Positions 29,977-39,871 of a stretch of 64,000 nucleotides of DNA are shown here, piece by piece. Below the pieces are notes generated by a model that was given only the letters and a program-made list of their open reading frames with translations, had not been told where the DNA came from and did no database searches. The translations under genes were made by a program, and so were the position numbers. How positions within the stretch are numbered: position 1 is the stretch's first letter; every line of letters starts with the position of its first letter. Source of the DNA: Calothrix sp. PCC 7716 (lineage in GTDB: Bacteria; Cyanobacteriota; Cyanobacteriia; Cyanobacteriales; Nostocaceae); assembly GCF_019977735.1 (NCBI RefSeq), contig NZ_AP025018.1, positions 9,118,580 through 9,182,579 on the forward strand, given 5' to 3'.

Positions 29977-31650
29977 CTAGAGCGGTAAAATTTGCTAGAT
30001 AAGACTCAAAATCTGGTAGTGTAAGGATTACAGATAAAACAGGGGTGCATCAATGGCAAGAAAAGACCTCAAACCAGAAGCGACATCAGAAAAAGTACTC
30101 GAATGCGTACAAAAGCACTGCCCAGAGTGTGGCTCAAGGATGTGGAATGAATATAACAATCTTCGGCATGTAAGAACCCTAGAAGGAGTAGTACAACTGA
30201 GACTAAAAATTTATCGTTGCCAAAATATGTCTTGTGATAGGTATCGAATCGCGTATCGGCCAGAGCAAGAAGGTTCATGGATACTACCACATCATGAATT
30301 TGGCTTAGATGTGATTGCTTTAGTAGGAGCATTACGTTACCAAGATCATAGAAGTGTTCCACAAATTCATATTCACCTTAAATCCAAAGGTGTGTGCATC
30401 AGCGAGCGTAGTGTAACTCACCTGCTAGCGCGGTATGATGAATTACTTTCATTATGGTTAAGAGACATTTCAAGGCTAAAAGCAGTAATAAAAGAGCAAG
30501 GAAGATTAATATTAGCAATAGACGGGATGCAGCCTACTGTTGGACACGAAGTATTATGGGTAATTCGCGACTGTTTATCAGGAGAAATATTACTTGCAAA
30601 AACATTACTATCTTCAAAAACAGAAGATTTGGCTGCATTATTGCTGGAAGTAAGTAATACATTAAATGTACCAATCGATGGAGTTGTAAGTGATGGTCAA
30701 CAGTCAATTCGTAAAGCTGTAGAAGTGGCATTGCCAGGAATCGCTCATGGTTTATGCCATTTTCATTATTTAAAAGAAGCTAGTAAAATAATCTACGAGG
30801 CGGATAGACATGCGAAGAAGCAATTAAAAAAGCATGTTCGAGGTATACGAAAAATAGAAAATAGCATATCGGGTGATGAGAAAAGAGTTGCCGCGATTGT
30901 AAGTAAATATTGCTCGGCGGTGCGTGCGTCACTAACAAGCGACGGGCGCCCGCCGTTAGATGCATCTGGTTTAAAACTACAAGAACGTCTGACATTAATA
31001 GAACAAAGTCTCACAAAAGTGGAGAAAAAAAAACTTTACCAAAGCCATTAGTCAAGCTTAAACAGATTATTTCTAAGGGTCTCGAATCAACCTCGGCATT
31101 ATTTACTCCAATTAAATCAGCCTATGAGTTAGTTCATAAAGCCGCAAATATTCTTGATAATGAAGATAATTTATCTGCAACTGAAGTTAAACAAAGCTAT
31201 GAAGATTTACTTCAAGATATGTCGGGTAGAAAGCACTTATTAGGTACCTTAGAACAAGGCATAGTGCATTTTATCAAAATCACAATAAGTTATTGGTCTG
31301 GACTTTTTCATTGTTATGAAATTGAGGATTTACCTAGAACAAACAATGATTTAGAACAAACTTTTGGAGTTTTACGACATCATCAGCGTCGTTGTACAGG
31401 TCGTAAAGTTGCACCCTCATCACTCGTCATTCGTGGGTCAGTTCAATTAGCTTCTGCTGTTGCCACTAAGTTTCGCTCTTTTACAGCAGAGGATTTATCA
31501 CAAGTTTCTTTTTCTGACTTATCTGATCTACGTAATGATTTGAAAAAACATCATGAGACGAGAATATCTCAGCTTCAATTTCGGCGAAACCCCTTGGAAT
31601 ACTTGGCTAGTCTTGAGAGTATGCTACTCTAGCAAGTTTTACCGCTCTAG
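29977..31650. mobile_element. insertion sequence with 23-bp inverted repeats in an A-run
   Basis: Left end 29977-29999 (starts CTAGAGCGGTAAAA) and right end 31628-31650 (ends TTTTACCGCTCTAG) are inverted repeats with one mismatch in 23. The flanks are 8 A's on the left and 7 on the right, consistent with a 7-8 bp target duplication in poly-A. The element is 1,674 bp with a single transposase gene. Confidence 0.85.
30053..31632 (+). CDS. DDE transposase (zinc-ribbon, MULE/ISL3-like), -1 frameshift needed
   Basis: The first frame encodes 332 residues: a zinc ribbon (CPECGSRMW, then CQNMSCDRYRI), a helix-turn-helix part (ISERSVTHLLARYDEL), Asp in ILAIDGMQPT and Asp in GVVSDGQQSIRKAV with CHFHYLKE. 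At nine A's near 31023-31031 it must shift -1 to continue as KKTLPKPLVKLKQI. The catalytic Glu follows in LPRTNNDLEQTFGVLRHH. The stop codon lies in the right inverted repeat. The A9 run suggests programmed frameshifting rather than decay. The family name is uncertain; the D-D-E arrangement with CHFHY resembles ISL3/Mutator-like transposases. Confidence 0.75.
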
Positions 31651-31807
31651 AAAAAAAGAGTATAAAAACCAGATTGATCGTGTAGTGTCATATACTACAA
31701 ATAGGCGTGATGCTCTGGACTTCTGTGTAAATTTTACCATTACTGACGATTATGGTGCGTGACGCCACAAAGTTACTCGCTTAAACATCCATTGCCAAAA
31801 TTAATAA

Positions 31808-31835
31808 AGGGCGCCCATTTAAATAATGGCGCCCT
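31808..31835 (-). terminator. terminator hairpin after EF-G-like gene
   Basis: AGGGCGCC (31808-31815) and GGCGCCCT (31828-31835) form an 8-bp GC-rich stem. It is followed, on the minus strand, by TTATTAATTTTGG. It is 45 bp beyond the stop of the EF-G-like gene and incorporates two copies of the GGCGCC palindrome. Confidence 0.6.
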
Positions 31836-31879
31836 CAATATACTAATCAGGTGCAAAATATTTTAGACGTAATCTAAAA

Positions 31880-33907
31880 CTATTTGTGCCCACCGTTGGC
31901 AAGAATACGTTCTGTTAGTTTTTCTGGTACTTCTTGGAGGTGGTCAAAGTCCCAATGGAATGAACCAACACCTAAAGTTTGTGAACGCAGTTCAATTATG
32001 AAGCTTTGCATTTCTGCTTGGGGTAAGTATGCAACTATACAATCCCAACCTTGCCAATCTTCAATACCTTCGTATCCTAATATCTGTCCACGTCTACCGC
32101 TAACTATTTGCAGTACTCTTGCTGTAAATTGGTTCGGTGTAGATACTTGGACGCGAAGTATTGGTTCTAACAGTGCTGGCTCACATTGTGGCATTCCGGT
32201 TTGCATTGCCAAGCGCGCGGCTTGTTTAAACGCTTGTTCGGAACTATCGACGTTGTGGTATGAACCATTTGTTAATGTAACTGCTACGTCTACAACGGGG
32301 AAACCTAAAGGCCCGTGAGTAAGAAATTCACGCACTCCCATTTCTACACCAGGAATATATTGTTTGGGCACTACACCACCAACAATAGTTTCTTTGAATG
32401 CGAAACCTTCACCGCGCGTTAGAGGTTTTATATCTAAGAAGACATCACCAAATTGTCCGTGTCCACCGCTTTGATGTTTGTAGCGACCATGTACCGCATT
32501 GGTTTGTTTCTTGATGGTTTCTTTGTAAGGTACTTGCGGTAAGCGCGTTGTCATCGGTAAGTTATATTTGCGACGGAGTCTATCTAATGCAACTTGAAGA
32601 TGAATTTCTCCTTGTCCCCACAAGATGACTTCGTGTGTGTCACCGTGTTGTTCCCACATTAATGATGGGTCTTCTTCGAGTAGTTTGGTGATGGCGCCGC
32701 TTAATTTAACTTCATCGTTGCGTTTTTCAGGAATTATTGCGAGTGCATACACTGGTTCAACTACTTTAGCTTTCGCTAATATCTCCTCATTTGAGTCTGT
32801 TGTCAGAATATCTCCAGTTTTAATACCTTCCATGCGACTTAGTGCAACAATTTCTCCAGCTTCCGCGCACATTATAGAATTTTGTTGCTGTCCACAAAGA
32901 CGATATATTCCACCCGCGCGCACATTATTTAGAATCGTGCCATCTTTGATTTTACCTTGCCAGACTCGCACGAGTGATAGTTTGCCGCCTTGTGGAGTGT
33001 AGAAAGTTTTTAATACTTGCGCGATAGGGGTATCATTTCCTTTTTTAATACCGCGTCTAGTTGCTGTAACTTCGGGTTCGGGTGCTTCTCTATATAATGC
33101 TTCGAGTAAGGGTCTAACACCGTAGTCTTGTTCTGCTACACCAAAGAACACTGGTACTACTAAGTCGGCGCCTAATTCAAGTTTTAAGTCTTTGAGAATT
33201 TCCTCTTGTGGAGGTTCAATGTCTTCTAATAGTTCTTCGAGTAAGTGGTCATCAAAATTAGCGAGTGCTTCGAGCATTTCTGCTCTTGCGATGTGTTCTT
33301 CTTCTTTAAGATGTTCAGGAAACGGAATTGGGTCGGCAGGGGCGCCGCTATGATATTGATAAGCTTGTTCGGTAACTAAATCAATAAATCCTGTAAGTTC
33401 TTCACCTCGTAGAATTGGATATTGGTGTGCTACGAGTGGACGAGAGGAAACGGCTTTGAGAGCGTGTAAAGTATCCAATACGTGGATGTTTGCTCTGTCC
33501 ATTTTGTTGACAAACACAAGATGAGGAATTTCTTGGTCGTCAAGGAACTTAAATAAAGGAGCAAGCGTTTGAACTCTATCGTTAATAGGTTCACAAACTA
33601 CAATCGCTGCATCTACTCCCATTAAAGCGTTGTATGTCTCTTGGCAAAATTCGACGCTACCGGGACAGTCGATAAAAGTAAACCGCACATCATTATATTC
33701 TGTACATGCGGTGCCGACTTCAACGCTCATTTTGCGTTCTCTAGCTTCTGGAGCATGGTCTCCAACGGTTGAACCGTCTTTAACACAGCCTTTTCGCGTT
33801 ATTGCCCCCGTGACAAATAGCAGACTTTCTAGTAGAGTAGTTTTTCCACTCAAGTATGGACCGACGATTGCAACGTTCCGCGAACCCGATTTGACTTTTT
33901 CGGTCAT
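31880..33907 (-). CDS. EF-G-like translation GTPase (EF-G paralogue)
   Basis: The 675-residue protein starts MTEKVKSGSRNVAIVGPYLS with a strong AAGGAGG 4-5 bp upstream. GTPase motifs are G1 GPYLSGKTT, G3 FIDCPGSVEF and G4 NKMD. The C-terminal EF-G domains IV and V are seen in HGRYKHQSGGHGQFGDV, FKETIVGGVVPKQYI and RRGQILGYEG. The G1 loop GPYLSGKT and the somewhat short length separate it from canonical EF-G (about 690-700 residues). It matches the EF-G-like paralogues that many cyanobacteria carry beside fusA. It is probably a ribosome-associated GTPase whose specific role is unclear. It is monocistronic. Confidence 0.9.
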   Translation of the reverse strand: MTEKVKSGSRNVAIVGPYLSGKTTLLESLLFVTGAITRKGCVKDGSTVGDHAPEARERKMSVEVGTACTEYNDVRFTFIDCPGSVEFCQETYNALMGVDAAIVVCEPINDRVQTLAPLFKFLDDQEIPHLVFVNKMDRANIHVLDTLHALKAVSSRPLVAHQYPILRGEELTGFIDLVTEQAYQYHSGAPADPIPFPEHLKEEEHIARAEMLEALANFDDHLLEELLEDIEPPQEEILKDLKLELGADLVVPVFFGVAEQDYGVRPLLEALYREAPEPEVTATRRGIKKGNDTPIAQVLKTFYTPQGGKLSLVRVWQGKIKDGTILNNVRAGGIYRLCGQQQNSIMCAEAGEIVALSRMEGIKTGDILTTDSNEEILAKAKVVEPVYALAIIPEKRNDEVKLSGAITKLLEEDPSLMWEQHGDTHEVILWGQGEIHLQVALDRLRRKYNLPMTTRLPQVPYKETIKKQTNAVHGRYKHQSGGHGQFGDVFLDIKPLTRGEGFAFKETIVGGVVPKQYIPGVEMGVREFLTHGPLGFPVVDVAVTLTNGSYHNVDSSEQAFKQAARLAMQTGMPQCEPALLEPILRVQVSTPNQFTARVLQIVSGRRGQILGYEGIEDWQGWDCIVAYLPQAEMQSFIIELRSQTLGVGSFHWDFDHLQEVPEKLTERILANGGHK

Positions 33908-34181
33908 ACAACCTCCTTGCGGTCAGCAACACTGCCGCGTTCATGGTTTATGAAGAGATTAAGAAAGGTTAATTGCGAATTTATCCTTCCTTTAATTTGA
34001 CTCTACTACCAAATTGTCAATTTAGCTGCAATTGGTATTTTGTTGTAATATTTATTTCAAGAAAATTTAAACTATACTAAGAAAAATTTATAAAGTTAAA
34101 GATTTGTATATATGATGCTTCCTTACTAATTTATTCTCAGTCGTTGATAACAAAATTTACTTCGGGATATTTAAATTAACT

Positions 34182-35138
34182 ATGCGATTACAAAAAAAGA
34201 AAAAGGTCAAGAGCTTACTAAAGTATCGTTTAATGAGATTAATCGGCGTTATACTAGCTTTCTCGGTTTTACTTTCTGCCTCAACACCAAGCGGCGCCTC
34301 GACATCACGATCTTATAACAAAACTTTACATATTGCTCAAGGATATGTAGGAGGAACAGCCGCCGACTTTTTAAATCAAGGGTTACAGTTAATTCAGGCA
34401 GGCAGGGCGCCAGAGTCAATAGCTTACTTCCAAAAAGCGACCGAACTCGACCCCAATATGGCGCCAGCACACTATAATTTAGGATTAGCATTACGCCAAG
34501 CAGGACAATTACAACCTGCGGCAGATGCATTTTATCGTGCCACCCAAGCAGACCCCAAATTTGCACTAGCATATGCTAACTTAGGAGGCGCCTTACTAGA
34601 GGGAGCGAACTGGCAACAAGCAGGAGATTATTTACAGCGTGCGATAGAAATAGACCCAAAACTAGGGATGGCGCATTATAACCTCGGCTTACTGAGAAAA
34701 CAGCAGCGCGACTGGGAAAATGCCATTAAATCATTCAAAAAAGCAATGGAATACAGCAAAAACGCACCAGAACCAGCATATTATTTAGGTGTATCCTACA
34801 TGGAACAAGGAGAATTAAATAAAGCCAGAGACGCATTCCGCAGAGCCACAAGAATCAACCCAAATTACACAGAAGCACACTACAACATCGGCTCAATATT
34901 ATACAATCAGAGAAAATACAAAGAAGCTCTAGAATCATTTAGAAGGTCAGCAGAAACAAATACCAACTATCCCAACGCTTATTATGGCGCTGGCTTAGTC
35001 TTCATGCAACAACGTGATTGTAACCAAGCAGCCCAAGTCTTTCAATACGCCTTTAATTTATTTAAGGCCCAAGGAAATGCTCAATGGGCAAACGCATCTC
35101 AACAAATGTTACGACAAGCACAAACATGTAGATTTTAA
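34182..35138 (+). CDS. exported TPR protein
   Basis: The 318-residue protein has a very basic start (MRLQKKKKVKSLLKYRLMRL) and a hydrophobic segment to about residue 36, an uncleaved anchor or signal peptide. About seven tetratricopeptide repeats follow (for example AHYNLGLALRQAGQLQPAADAF, LAYANLGGALLEGANWQQAG, AHYNIGSILYNQRKYKEALE), ending in CRF. TPR arrays mediate protein-protein contacts. This one would sit in the periplasm or thylakoid lumen. The partner is unknown. It lies between the divergent EF-G-like gene and a small conserved gene. Confidence 0.85.
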   Translation: MRLQKKKKVKSLLKYRLMRLIGVILAFSVLLSASTPSGASTSRSYNKTLHIAQGYVGGTAADFLNQGLQLIQAGRAPESIAYFQKATELDPNMAPAHYNLGLALRQAGQLQPAADAFYRATQADPKFALAYANLGGALLEGANWQQAGDYLQRAIEIDPKLGMAHYNLGLLRKQQRDWENAIKSFKKAMEYSKNAPEPAYYLGVSYMEQGELNKARDAFRRATRINPNYTEAHYNIGSILYNQRKYKEALESFRRSAETNTNYPNAYYGAGLVFMQQRDCNQAAQVFQYAFNLFKAQGNAQWANASQQMLRQAQTCRF

Positions 35139-35359
35139 GAGTGCTGAGTTGAAAGTGATGAGTACTGAGTAAAATAGGAAGTTAAGAGTTAACACTCAGT
35201 ACTCAATACAAACCAAATAATGTGCTTGGAATTAACATATCAAGGTTTTATAATTACTCATTACCCAAAGGATTATTTTATGTCTCTACATATAGAAAGA
35301 TGAATCAAATATTGCACAAAGTTAAAAAAGGAGTGTATTGAAATTAAGAGGGTAATCTC

Positions 35360-35602
35360 ATGACTCAAGCAACCAATGGAAATCAAACTCGCGCGTTGAA
35401 CGATTTAGAGTACGATTTTATTACTGTACTCCAAAATAAAGCAGAGGCAGTCAAAGCATACGAAACCTATATTCAAGATGCACAGCAAGCAAACTCTCAA
35501 CCTTGCGTAGAACTATTCCAAAAACTACGTCAAGCTGATATTGAACAAGTACAAGAAATTCGGCACCATCTGCAACAAGTAATGCAAAACGGTAAAATGT
35601 AG
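35360..35602 (+). CDS. small hypothetical protein (80 aa), helical
   Basis: The 80-residue protein (MTQATNGNQTRALNDLEYDF) is predicted almost entirely helical: FITVLQNKAEAVKAYETYIQ, then VELFQKLRQADIEQVQEIRH. It resembles short ferritin-like/four-helix fragments found as conserved hypothetical proteins in cyanobacteria. No catalytic motif is visible. The hairpin of ATCCGTTAC repeats follows immediately. Confidence 0.65.
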   Translation: MTQATNGNQTRALNDLEYDFITVLQNKAEAVKAYETYIQDAQQANSQPCVELFQKLRQADIEQVQEIRHHLQQVMQNGKM

Positions 35603-35690
35603 GTAACGGATGTAACGGATAGGTGATTAGTTTAGCACAAGCGCTGTCGAAAACATGCTTTACTTAAATAATCATCCGTTACATCCGTTA
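35603..35690. repeat. 17-bp perfect inverted repeat built from ATCCGTTAC units
   Basis: The arm at 35603-35619 (TAACGGATGTAACGGAT) is the exact reverse complement of 35674-35690, and a further ATCCGTT abuts the next gene. The same unit is tandemly repeated at 29869-29896. The hairpin may separate the two neighbouring genes transcriptionally. Confidence 0.75.
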
Positions 35691-35704
35691 ATCATCCGTT
35701 GCCA

Positions 35705-36547
35705 ATGTATTTAGGAATTACAGCAGTAGATAATTTAGTAAGTTTACTCCAGTTACCATTTATGCAACGGGCAATAGTAGGCGCCGTTTTGATGGGAATA
35801 GTTGGAGGGTTATTAGGTTGTTTCGTAACTTTGCGTTCTTTATCCTTTTTTAGTCATGCAGTAGGACATGCTGCATTAGTTGGAGTTGCGTTGGGTGTGC
35901 TTTTACAAATAAACCCAACTTGGATGTTACTGCCCTTTACTTTGGTATTTGGCATAGTCGTTCTTTATTTCATAGATAAAACAGACATTGCCAGCGATAG
36001 CATTCTTAGTATAGTGCTTAGTGGTGCCTTAGCAATTGGATTAATTCTAACCAGCTTTATACAGGGATATCGCGGTAATTTAATGAGCGTATTATTCGGG
36101 GATATCCTTGCGATAGATAACACTGATTTGGTACTAACCTTGATTCTACTGCTGGGAGGCGCCGTTTTTTTATTATCAACCCTGAGTCAGCAAATATTAT
36201 TAACTCTAAACCCAGCAGTTGCCCAAGTTCAAGGAATACCCGTCCAACTATATCGTTATACATTCGTCGTATTATTATCACTAGCAGTCGCTATAGCGAT
36301 AAAAGCCGTTGGTGTTTTATTAGTAAATGCCTTTTTAGTCATTCCCGCTTCTACCGCAAAAGTCATGACCCATCACTTTAGTCGTTTCTTAATAATGTCC
36401 GTAATTATCGGCTCAACAACCAGCATAGTTGGTATTCTTGCCTCAGCACTATTCAAACTAGCCTCTGGACCAAGTATCGTTCTCGTCCAGTTTATCGTAT
36501 TTATCCTTGTATTTGGCGCCTTCAAGCTAAAAATCAAGCCCACCTAA
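35705..36547 (+). CDS. metal ABC transporter permease, ZnuB/ABC-3 family
   Basis: The protein is 280 residues from the ATG at 35705. A TTG two codons earlier lies in the repeat and is less likely. About eight membrane helices are visible. ABC-3 family markers are RSLSFFSHAVGHAALVGVALG near the start and KAVGVLLVNAFLVIPASTAK. Such permeases import Zn or Mn across the inner membrane together with an ATPase and a periplasmic binding protein. Neither partner is beside it here, so the rest of the system must be elsewhere or lies outside the window. Confidence 0.85.
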   Translation: MYLGITAVDNLVSLLQLPFMQRAIVGAVLMGIVGGLLGCFVTLRSLSFFSHAVGHAALVGVALGVLLQINPTWMLLPFTLVFGIVVLYFIDKTDIASDSILSIVLSGALAIGLILTSFIQGYRGNLMSVLFGDILAIDNTDLVLTLILLLGGAVFLLSTLSQQILLTLNPAVAQVQGIPVQLYRYTFVVLLSLAVAIAIKAVGVLLVNAFLVIPASTAKVMTHHFSRFLIMSVIIGSTTSIVGILASALFKLASGPSIVLVQFIVFILVFGAFKLKIKPT

Positions 36548-36648
36548 ATACTTTTTCAAATATTTCTCAAAATATTTTCAAAACCCTATTGCATTATCTA
36601 AATATCTTTGCTAAATTTATTAATCGTTGCCCCAATAAAAAGCAACAA

Positions 36649-36721
<73 letters not shown>

Positions 36722-36732
36722 TAAACCTCAGA

Positions 36733-36770
36733 ACCCCCGTAAGTCAAGGCTTGCGGGGGTTTTGTTTTTT
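36733..36770 (+). terminator. rho-independent terminator after tRNA-Phe
   Basis: CCCCCGTAAG and CTTGCGGGGG form a 10-bp stem with one wobble pair. A T-rich run follows (TTTTGTTTTTTTTC). Confidence 0.85.
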
Positions 36771-37042
36771 TTCAAAAACCTCATTTCAGCCATTTTCGGT
36801 GGTGTAAACAGCCTACGGAAAAATGGCACGTTGGACTTTTTTGGCCATAGTTGGCCAAAAAATTGGGGTAAATTTGGGGTAAAGCTATAAACGCTTTTTC
36901 AGGGCGCCTCAACCAAGGGCAGTGGGCAATGGGCAGTCGCAGTAGTATACGTGTTCGAGTGCAAAACTTCTGCCAAACATTCCTCTTTTCCCATTGCCGA
37001 CTGCCGACTGCCGACTGCCTTTCATAAAACAGGAGTCAAAGA
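36771..37042. other. intergenic region between terminator and integrase
   Basis: It holds a perfect inverted repeat TTTTTTGGCCA/TGGCCAAAAAA (about 36837-36862), two tandem TTGGGGTAAA units just after it, and heptamer repeats at 36995. The first two could be recombinase arm sites of the element, which is inference from position only. Confidence 0.4.
36995..37019. repeat. tandem heptamer repeat (TGCCGAC)n
   Basis: Three full TGCCGAC units and a partial fourth are followed directly by the integrase leader. Related units (GGGCAGT, GGGCAAT) lie around 36915-36940 in the other orientation, so the two clusters can pair. Short tandemly repeated heptamers are a hallmark of filamentous cyanobacterial genomes. 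Confidence 0.8.
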
Positions 37043-38224
37043 ATGAAAGCACAAATATCTCAAGGTAAAGCTTCTAAGGGAACCGTCCAAATTAAAAACT
37101 CGAATGAACGTTTGCAACTCGTTTTTAGCTACGGGGGAAAACGTCACTATCTCTCGACAGGTTTTATTGATATTCCAGCAAACCGTAAGTTGGCAGAAAT
37201 GAAAGCTAGGCAGATTGAATTAGATATTCTTTCTGGTCATTTTGACCCAACTTTAGCTAAGTACAAGCCAGAATCCGTTCTCTCGACCGTTACTCCCACT
37301 TTTACCCCCAAGAATAAACCAATGATTGAAACTGGACCTTCTTTACTCGATTTATGGGAAAAGTACACAAACTTTAAGCGCTCTAGTTTGTCACCAAGTA
37401 CGATAGCGAAGGATTTTACGAATATTTTTCGTTGTATCGACCGAAAGTTACCAATTAAAACATTAGACGGCGCCGTTATAATTCGGGATTGGTTGGTCGA
37501 AAATAAAACGAGTTATTCAGCAAAACGAATCTTAACGCAATTAAGTGCTTGCTGTGATTGGGCAGTGAAATCTCAACTAATCAAGAAAAACCCATTTGAA
37601 AATATGGCAACTGACATTAAGGTTTCCAAGGGAAACAAAGAAGACGGGGATATTAATCCTTTTAGCCAAGAAGAACGTGACCAGATTATCGCAGCATTTC
37701 AAAGCAACCGCCACTATAAGCACTATGCTGCACTAATTGAATTTCTGTTCTATACAGGTTGCAGACCATCCGAAGCTGTTGCTTTACAGTGGAAACACGT
37801 AGCTAAGGACTTTAGCTCAATCCGCTTTGAACAAGCAGTAGTGATTTCTGAATCCGGATTGACCTGCAAACAAGGCTTGAAAACTCAGAAGAGACGAATC
37901 TTTCCGATTAACGCGCGTCTGGCTAAGTTCTTAAAATCCATCAAGCCAAGCAATATGACGAGTGAAGCGAAGGTGTTTCCTTCACCCGAAGGTAAATGGA
38001 TTGATGTTCACAACCTGGCTCAACGAGCTTGGAAAACAGTTCTATCAACGCTCTCGGAGATTGAATATCGCAAACTATATCAGACTCGGCACACGTTTAT
38101 TACCTTGGCGCTTGACAATAAGATGGATGTTAAAGACGTGGCGAAGTTGGTTGGTAATTCACCAGAAATTATTTATCGACACTATGCGGGACAAAGTAAA
38201 GACATTATCGTGCCAGATTTTTAG
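37043..38224 (+). CDS. tyrosine recombinase (integrase)
   Basis: The 393-residue protein has an N-terminal arm-binding part with KGTVQIKNSNERLQLVFSYG. It has a SAM-like core-binding domain (about 95-190) and a catalytic domain with Arg in FYTGCRPSEAVALQW, a Lys-rich beta-hairpin (KTQKRRIF), RHTFITLAL for the H-x-x-R box region and the nucleophile Tyr in IIYRHYAGQ. An AGGAG-like signal (AACAGGAG) precedes the ATG. It presumably integrates and excises the element at tRNA-Phe. In the box normally reading HxLR the sequence is YQTRHTF, as in several cyanobacterial prophage-like integrases. Confidence 0.88.
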   Translation: MKAQISQGKASKGTVQIKNSNERLQLVFSYGGKRHYLSTGFIDIPANRKLAEMKARQIELDILSGHFDPTLAKYKPESVLSTVTPTFTPKNKPMIETGPSLLDLWEKYTNFKRSSLSPSTIAKDFTNIFRCIDRKLPIKTLDGAVIIRDWLVENKTSYSAKRILTQLSACCDWAVKSQLIKKNPFENMATDIKVSKGNKEDGDINPFSQEERDQIIAAFQSNRHYKHYAALIEFLFYTGCRPSEAVALQWKHVAKDFSSIRFEQAVVISESGLTCKQGLKTQKRRIFPINARLAKFLKSIKPSNMTSEAKVFPSPEGKWIDVHNLAQRAWKTVLSTLSEIEYRKLYQTRHTFITLALDNKMDVKDVAKLVGNSPEIIYRHYAGQSKDIIVPDF

Positions 38225-38728
38225 TCAAAATCTTCAACTGCGTGTAAGCTGGAATGGCACTATTTCACGAATTTTGAGGCGCCAATAAATTGGGTAGGGT
38301 GTGTGAAAGCTATTACTATCAATCAACAAGCACGCAAAATACAGTGCTTTCACGCACCATCTAATCAAATAAGTGCCATTCGCATCTTCTGCTGATATAT
38401 ATAGTAGAGGTGCCATACCAATCTGTAGTGCGGCGCCTCTATCATTGAAGATATATCTGTAAGAGCTTTTGCGACTTTGCTAGAATTTAGTAACTGTCAT
38501 ATGCGTATCATTTTTAACATATTTAGCTTTATTTAAGTGTTTATATTGAGAGAGAATGGAAGTTTTATTTTTGCCTTTAGTATAAATAAGCCAGAGTAGT
38601 ATACTGAGCTTGCTAGCAATTTTTCAATAGTAAAAAGTTGTAGGCACACTGACAAACAAGCGAATTAAGATGATGTAAGTGTATGAATTACAAACTTGCT
38701 AAGACTGTAGAACTTATGTATTATTTAA
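38225..38728. other. intergenic region after integrase
   Basis: The hairpin at 38298-38358 has arms GGTGTGTGAAAGC and GCTTTCACGCACC (one wobble) and may end integrase transcription. The remainder is AT-rich with no gene. Confidence 0.5.
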
Positions 38729-39229
38729 TTAATTCTGTTCAAAGCTTAAGTCTTCATCAACTGTATGATTAACAAGAAATTCCATTAATACTATATCCGA
38801 CGCTTTAACAAGATTCACTTCACCATCATCATCGACGACTCGAATGAAAAACTCTTCTGGACTGTAATTATTTATACTCATTACGCTATCAATAATTTCT
38901 TGCAAGTCATCCGCCTCTACCTCACTGTAGTAGAATATCTCTTCTATGCCATTCAAAACTAAAGCTAAGGAATAAAACTCTGCCTCTTCTTCGTTGTTGC
39001 TTTCTACAACACCATAATCCCATAAAACCTGACACATTTGTACTTGAGAAATTTTAATATAAATGTTCTGATTCTTAGATGAGTGTTCGATTTCAACAAA
39101 TCCGCCATCTGTTATATAGTTACGATTTAAAAGGCATTCCTCAATCCTTTTAGCTGTTTGTTTACTGACTTGGTAAATAAAAGGATTTTCTTTGCCTTTA
39201 AGAAAAAACTTCAAATAATAATTTTGCAT
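38729..39229 (-). CDS. hypothetical protein (166 aa), acidic
   Basis: The protein begins MQNYYLKFFLKGKENPFIYQ and is rich in Glu/Asp, with repeated aromatic-acidic patterns (EEIFYYSEVEADDLQEIID, FFIRVVDDDGEVNLVKASDI). It has no membrane segment and no recognised motif. The clean 166-codon frame suggests a real cytoplasmic accessory protein of the element. Function is unknown. Confidence 0.6.
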   Translation of the reverse strand: MQNYYLKFFLKGKENPFIYQVSKQTAKRIEECLLNRNYITDGGFVEIEHSSKNQNIYIKISQVQMCQVLWDYGVVESNNEEEAEFYSLALVLNGIEEIFYYSEVEADDLQEIIDSVMSINNYSPEEFFIRVVDDDGEVNLVKASDIVLMEFLVNHTVDEDLSFEQN

Positions 39230-39871
39230 ATAAAATGTTCCGGCAACCCTGAAATATAAGCCGTCTTGGCGTAAAGCCTTTTATTGTAGCGTAGCGCAAT
39301 TTTGGCACTAGGCATATAAATTTGCTTGCGTGGCGCATTGTTAGCAACTCCACTGACAATTGACGATTGCCCACTCACTACTGCTTGACCTAAAAGGCGA
39401 TATAAATTTGAGGTGCCACGCAAAGGATAAGTATGGCACCCCACTCATTAATTAGCTATTTTTTAAAGTTCAGAGTCTTTATAAATTTAACTCCGTTTTA
39501 TAAAGAAATGTAACTTAATAATTAGATTCTCATCAAATTGTATATAAATACTCGTGCTTAATGTTTTCTTTAGATTTATCGAAATATAGAACATAAGTAT
39601 TATAATTGATTCTCGAACGGCAACTCTTGCCGTTCGGTAGACAAACCAATCAAGAATCTATAGTGGCGCCTCAAAACATGCTGAGTACATAAAGTTTACA
39701 AGAACAAGTATATTAATATTCATGGGACAGTAACCGTTTAGTGATAAATTAATCAGCGTCAAGCAGTAAAATTAAACGCAAACAACAAGCTTTCAAACCA
39801 TAGATTTGCATTGTTTACGTTTAATAATTATATATTTATTGAGCCGAATTAAATAGTAGAACAGCACCACT
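39230..39871. other. repeat-rich intergenic region, degenerate copy of 42063-42620
   Basis: From about 39613 to 39871 the sequence matches the region downstream of the bacteriocin gene at 42065-42620. It shares the CGAACGGCAA hairpin, CCTCAAAACATGC, GTAACCGTTTAGTG, the ATTAAACGC stem-loop and GAACAGCACCAC. An open frame on the minus strand at 39230-39444 reads through repeats and is not convincing. Confidence 0.6.
39614..39636. terminator. hairpin CGAACGGCAA-CTC-TTGCCGTTCG (copy 1)
   Basis: A perfect 10-bp stem and 3-nt loop. An identical hairpin is at 42065-42087. Confidence 0.65.

Noticed and set aside
30454-31014. Additional short frames on both strands inside the third insertion sequence
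   Set aside because: They are shadows of the transposase, whose two parts join at the A9 run.
39230-39444. Minus-strand 77-codon frame before the acidic hypothetical gene
   Set aside because: It reads through short repeated phrases and has no protein-like pattern.
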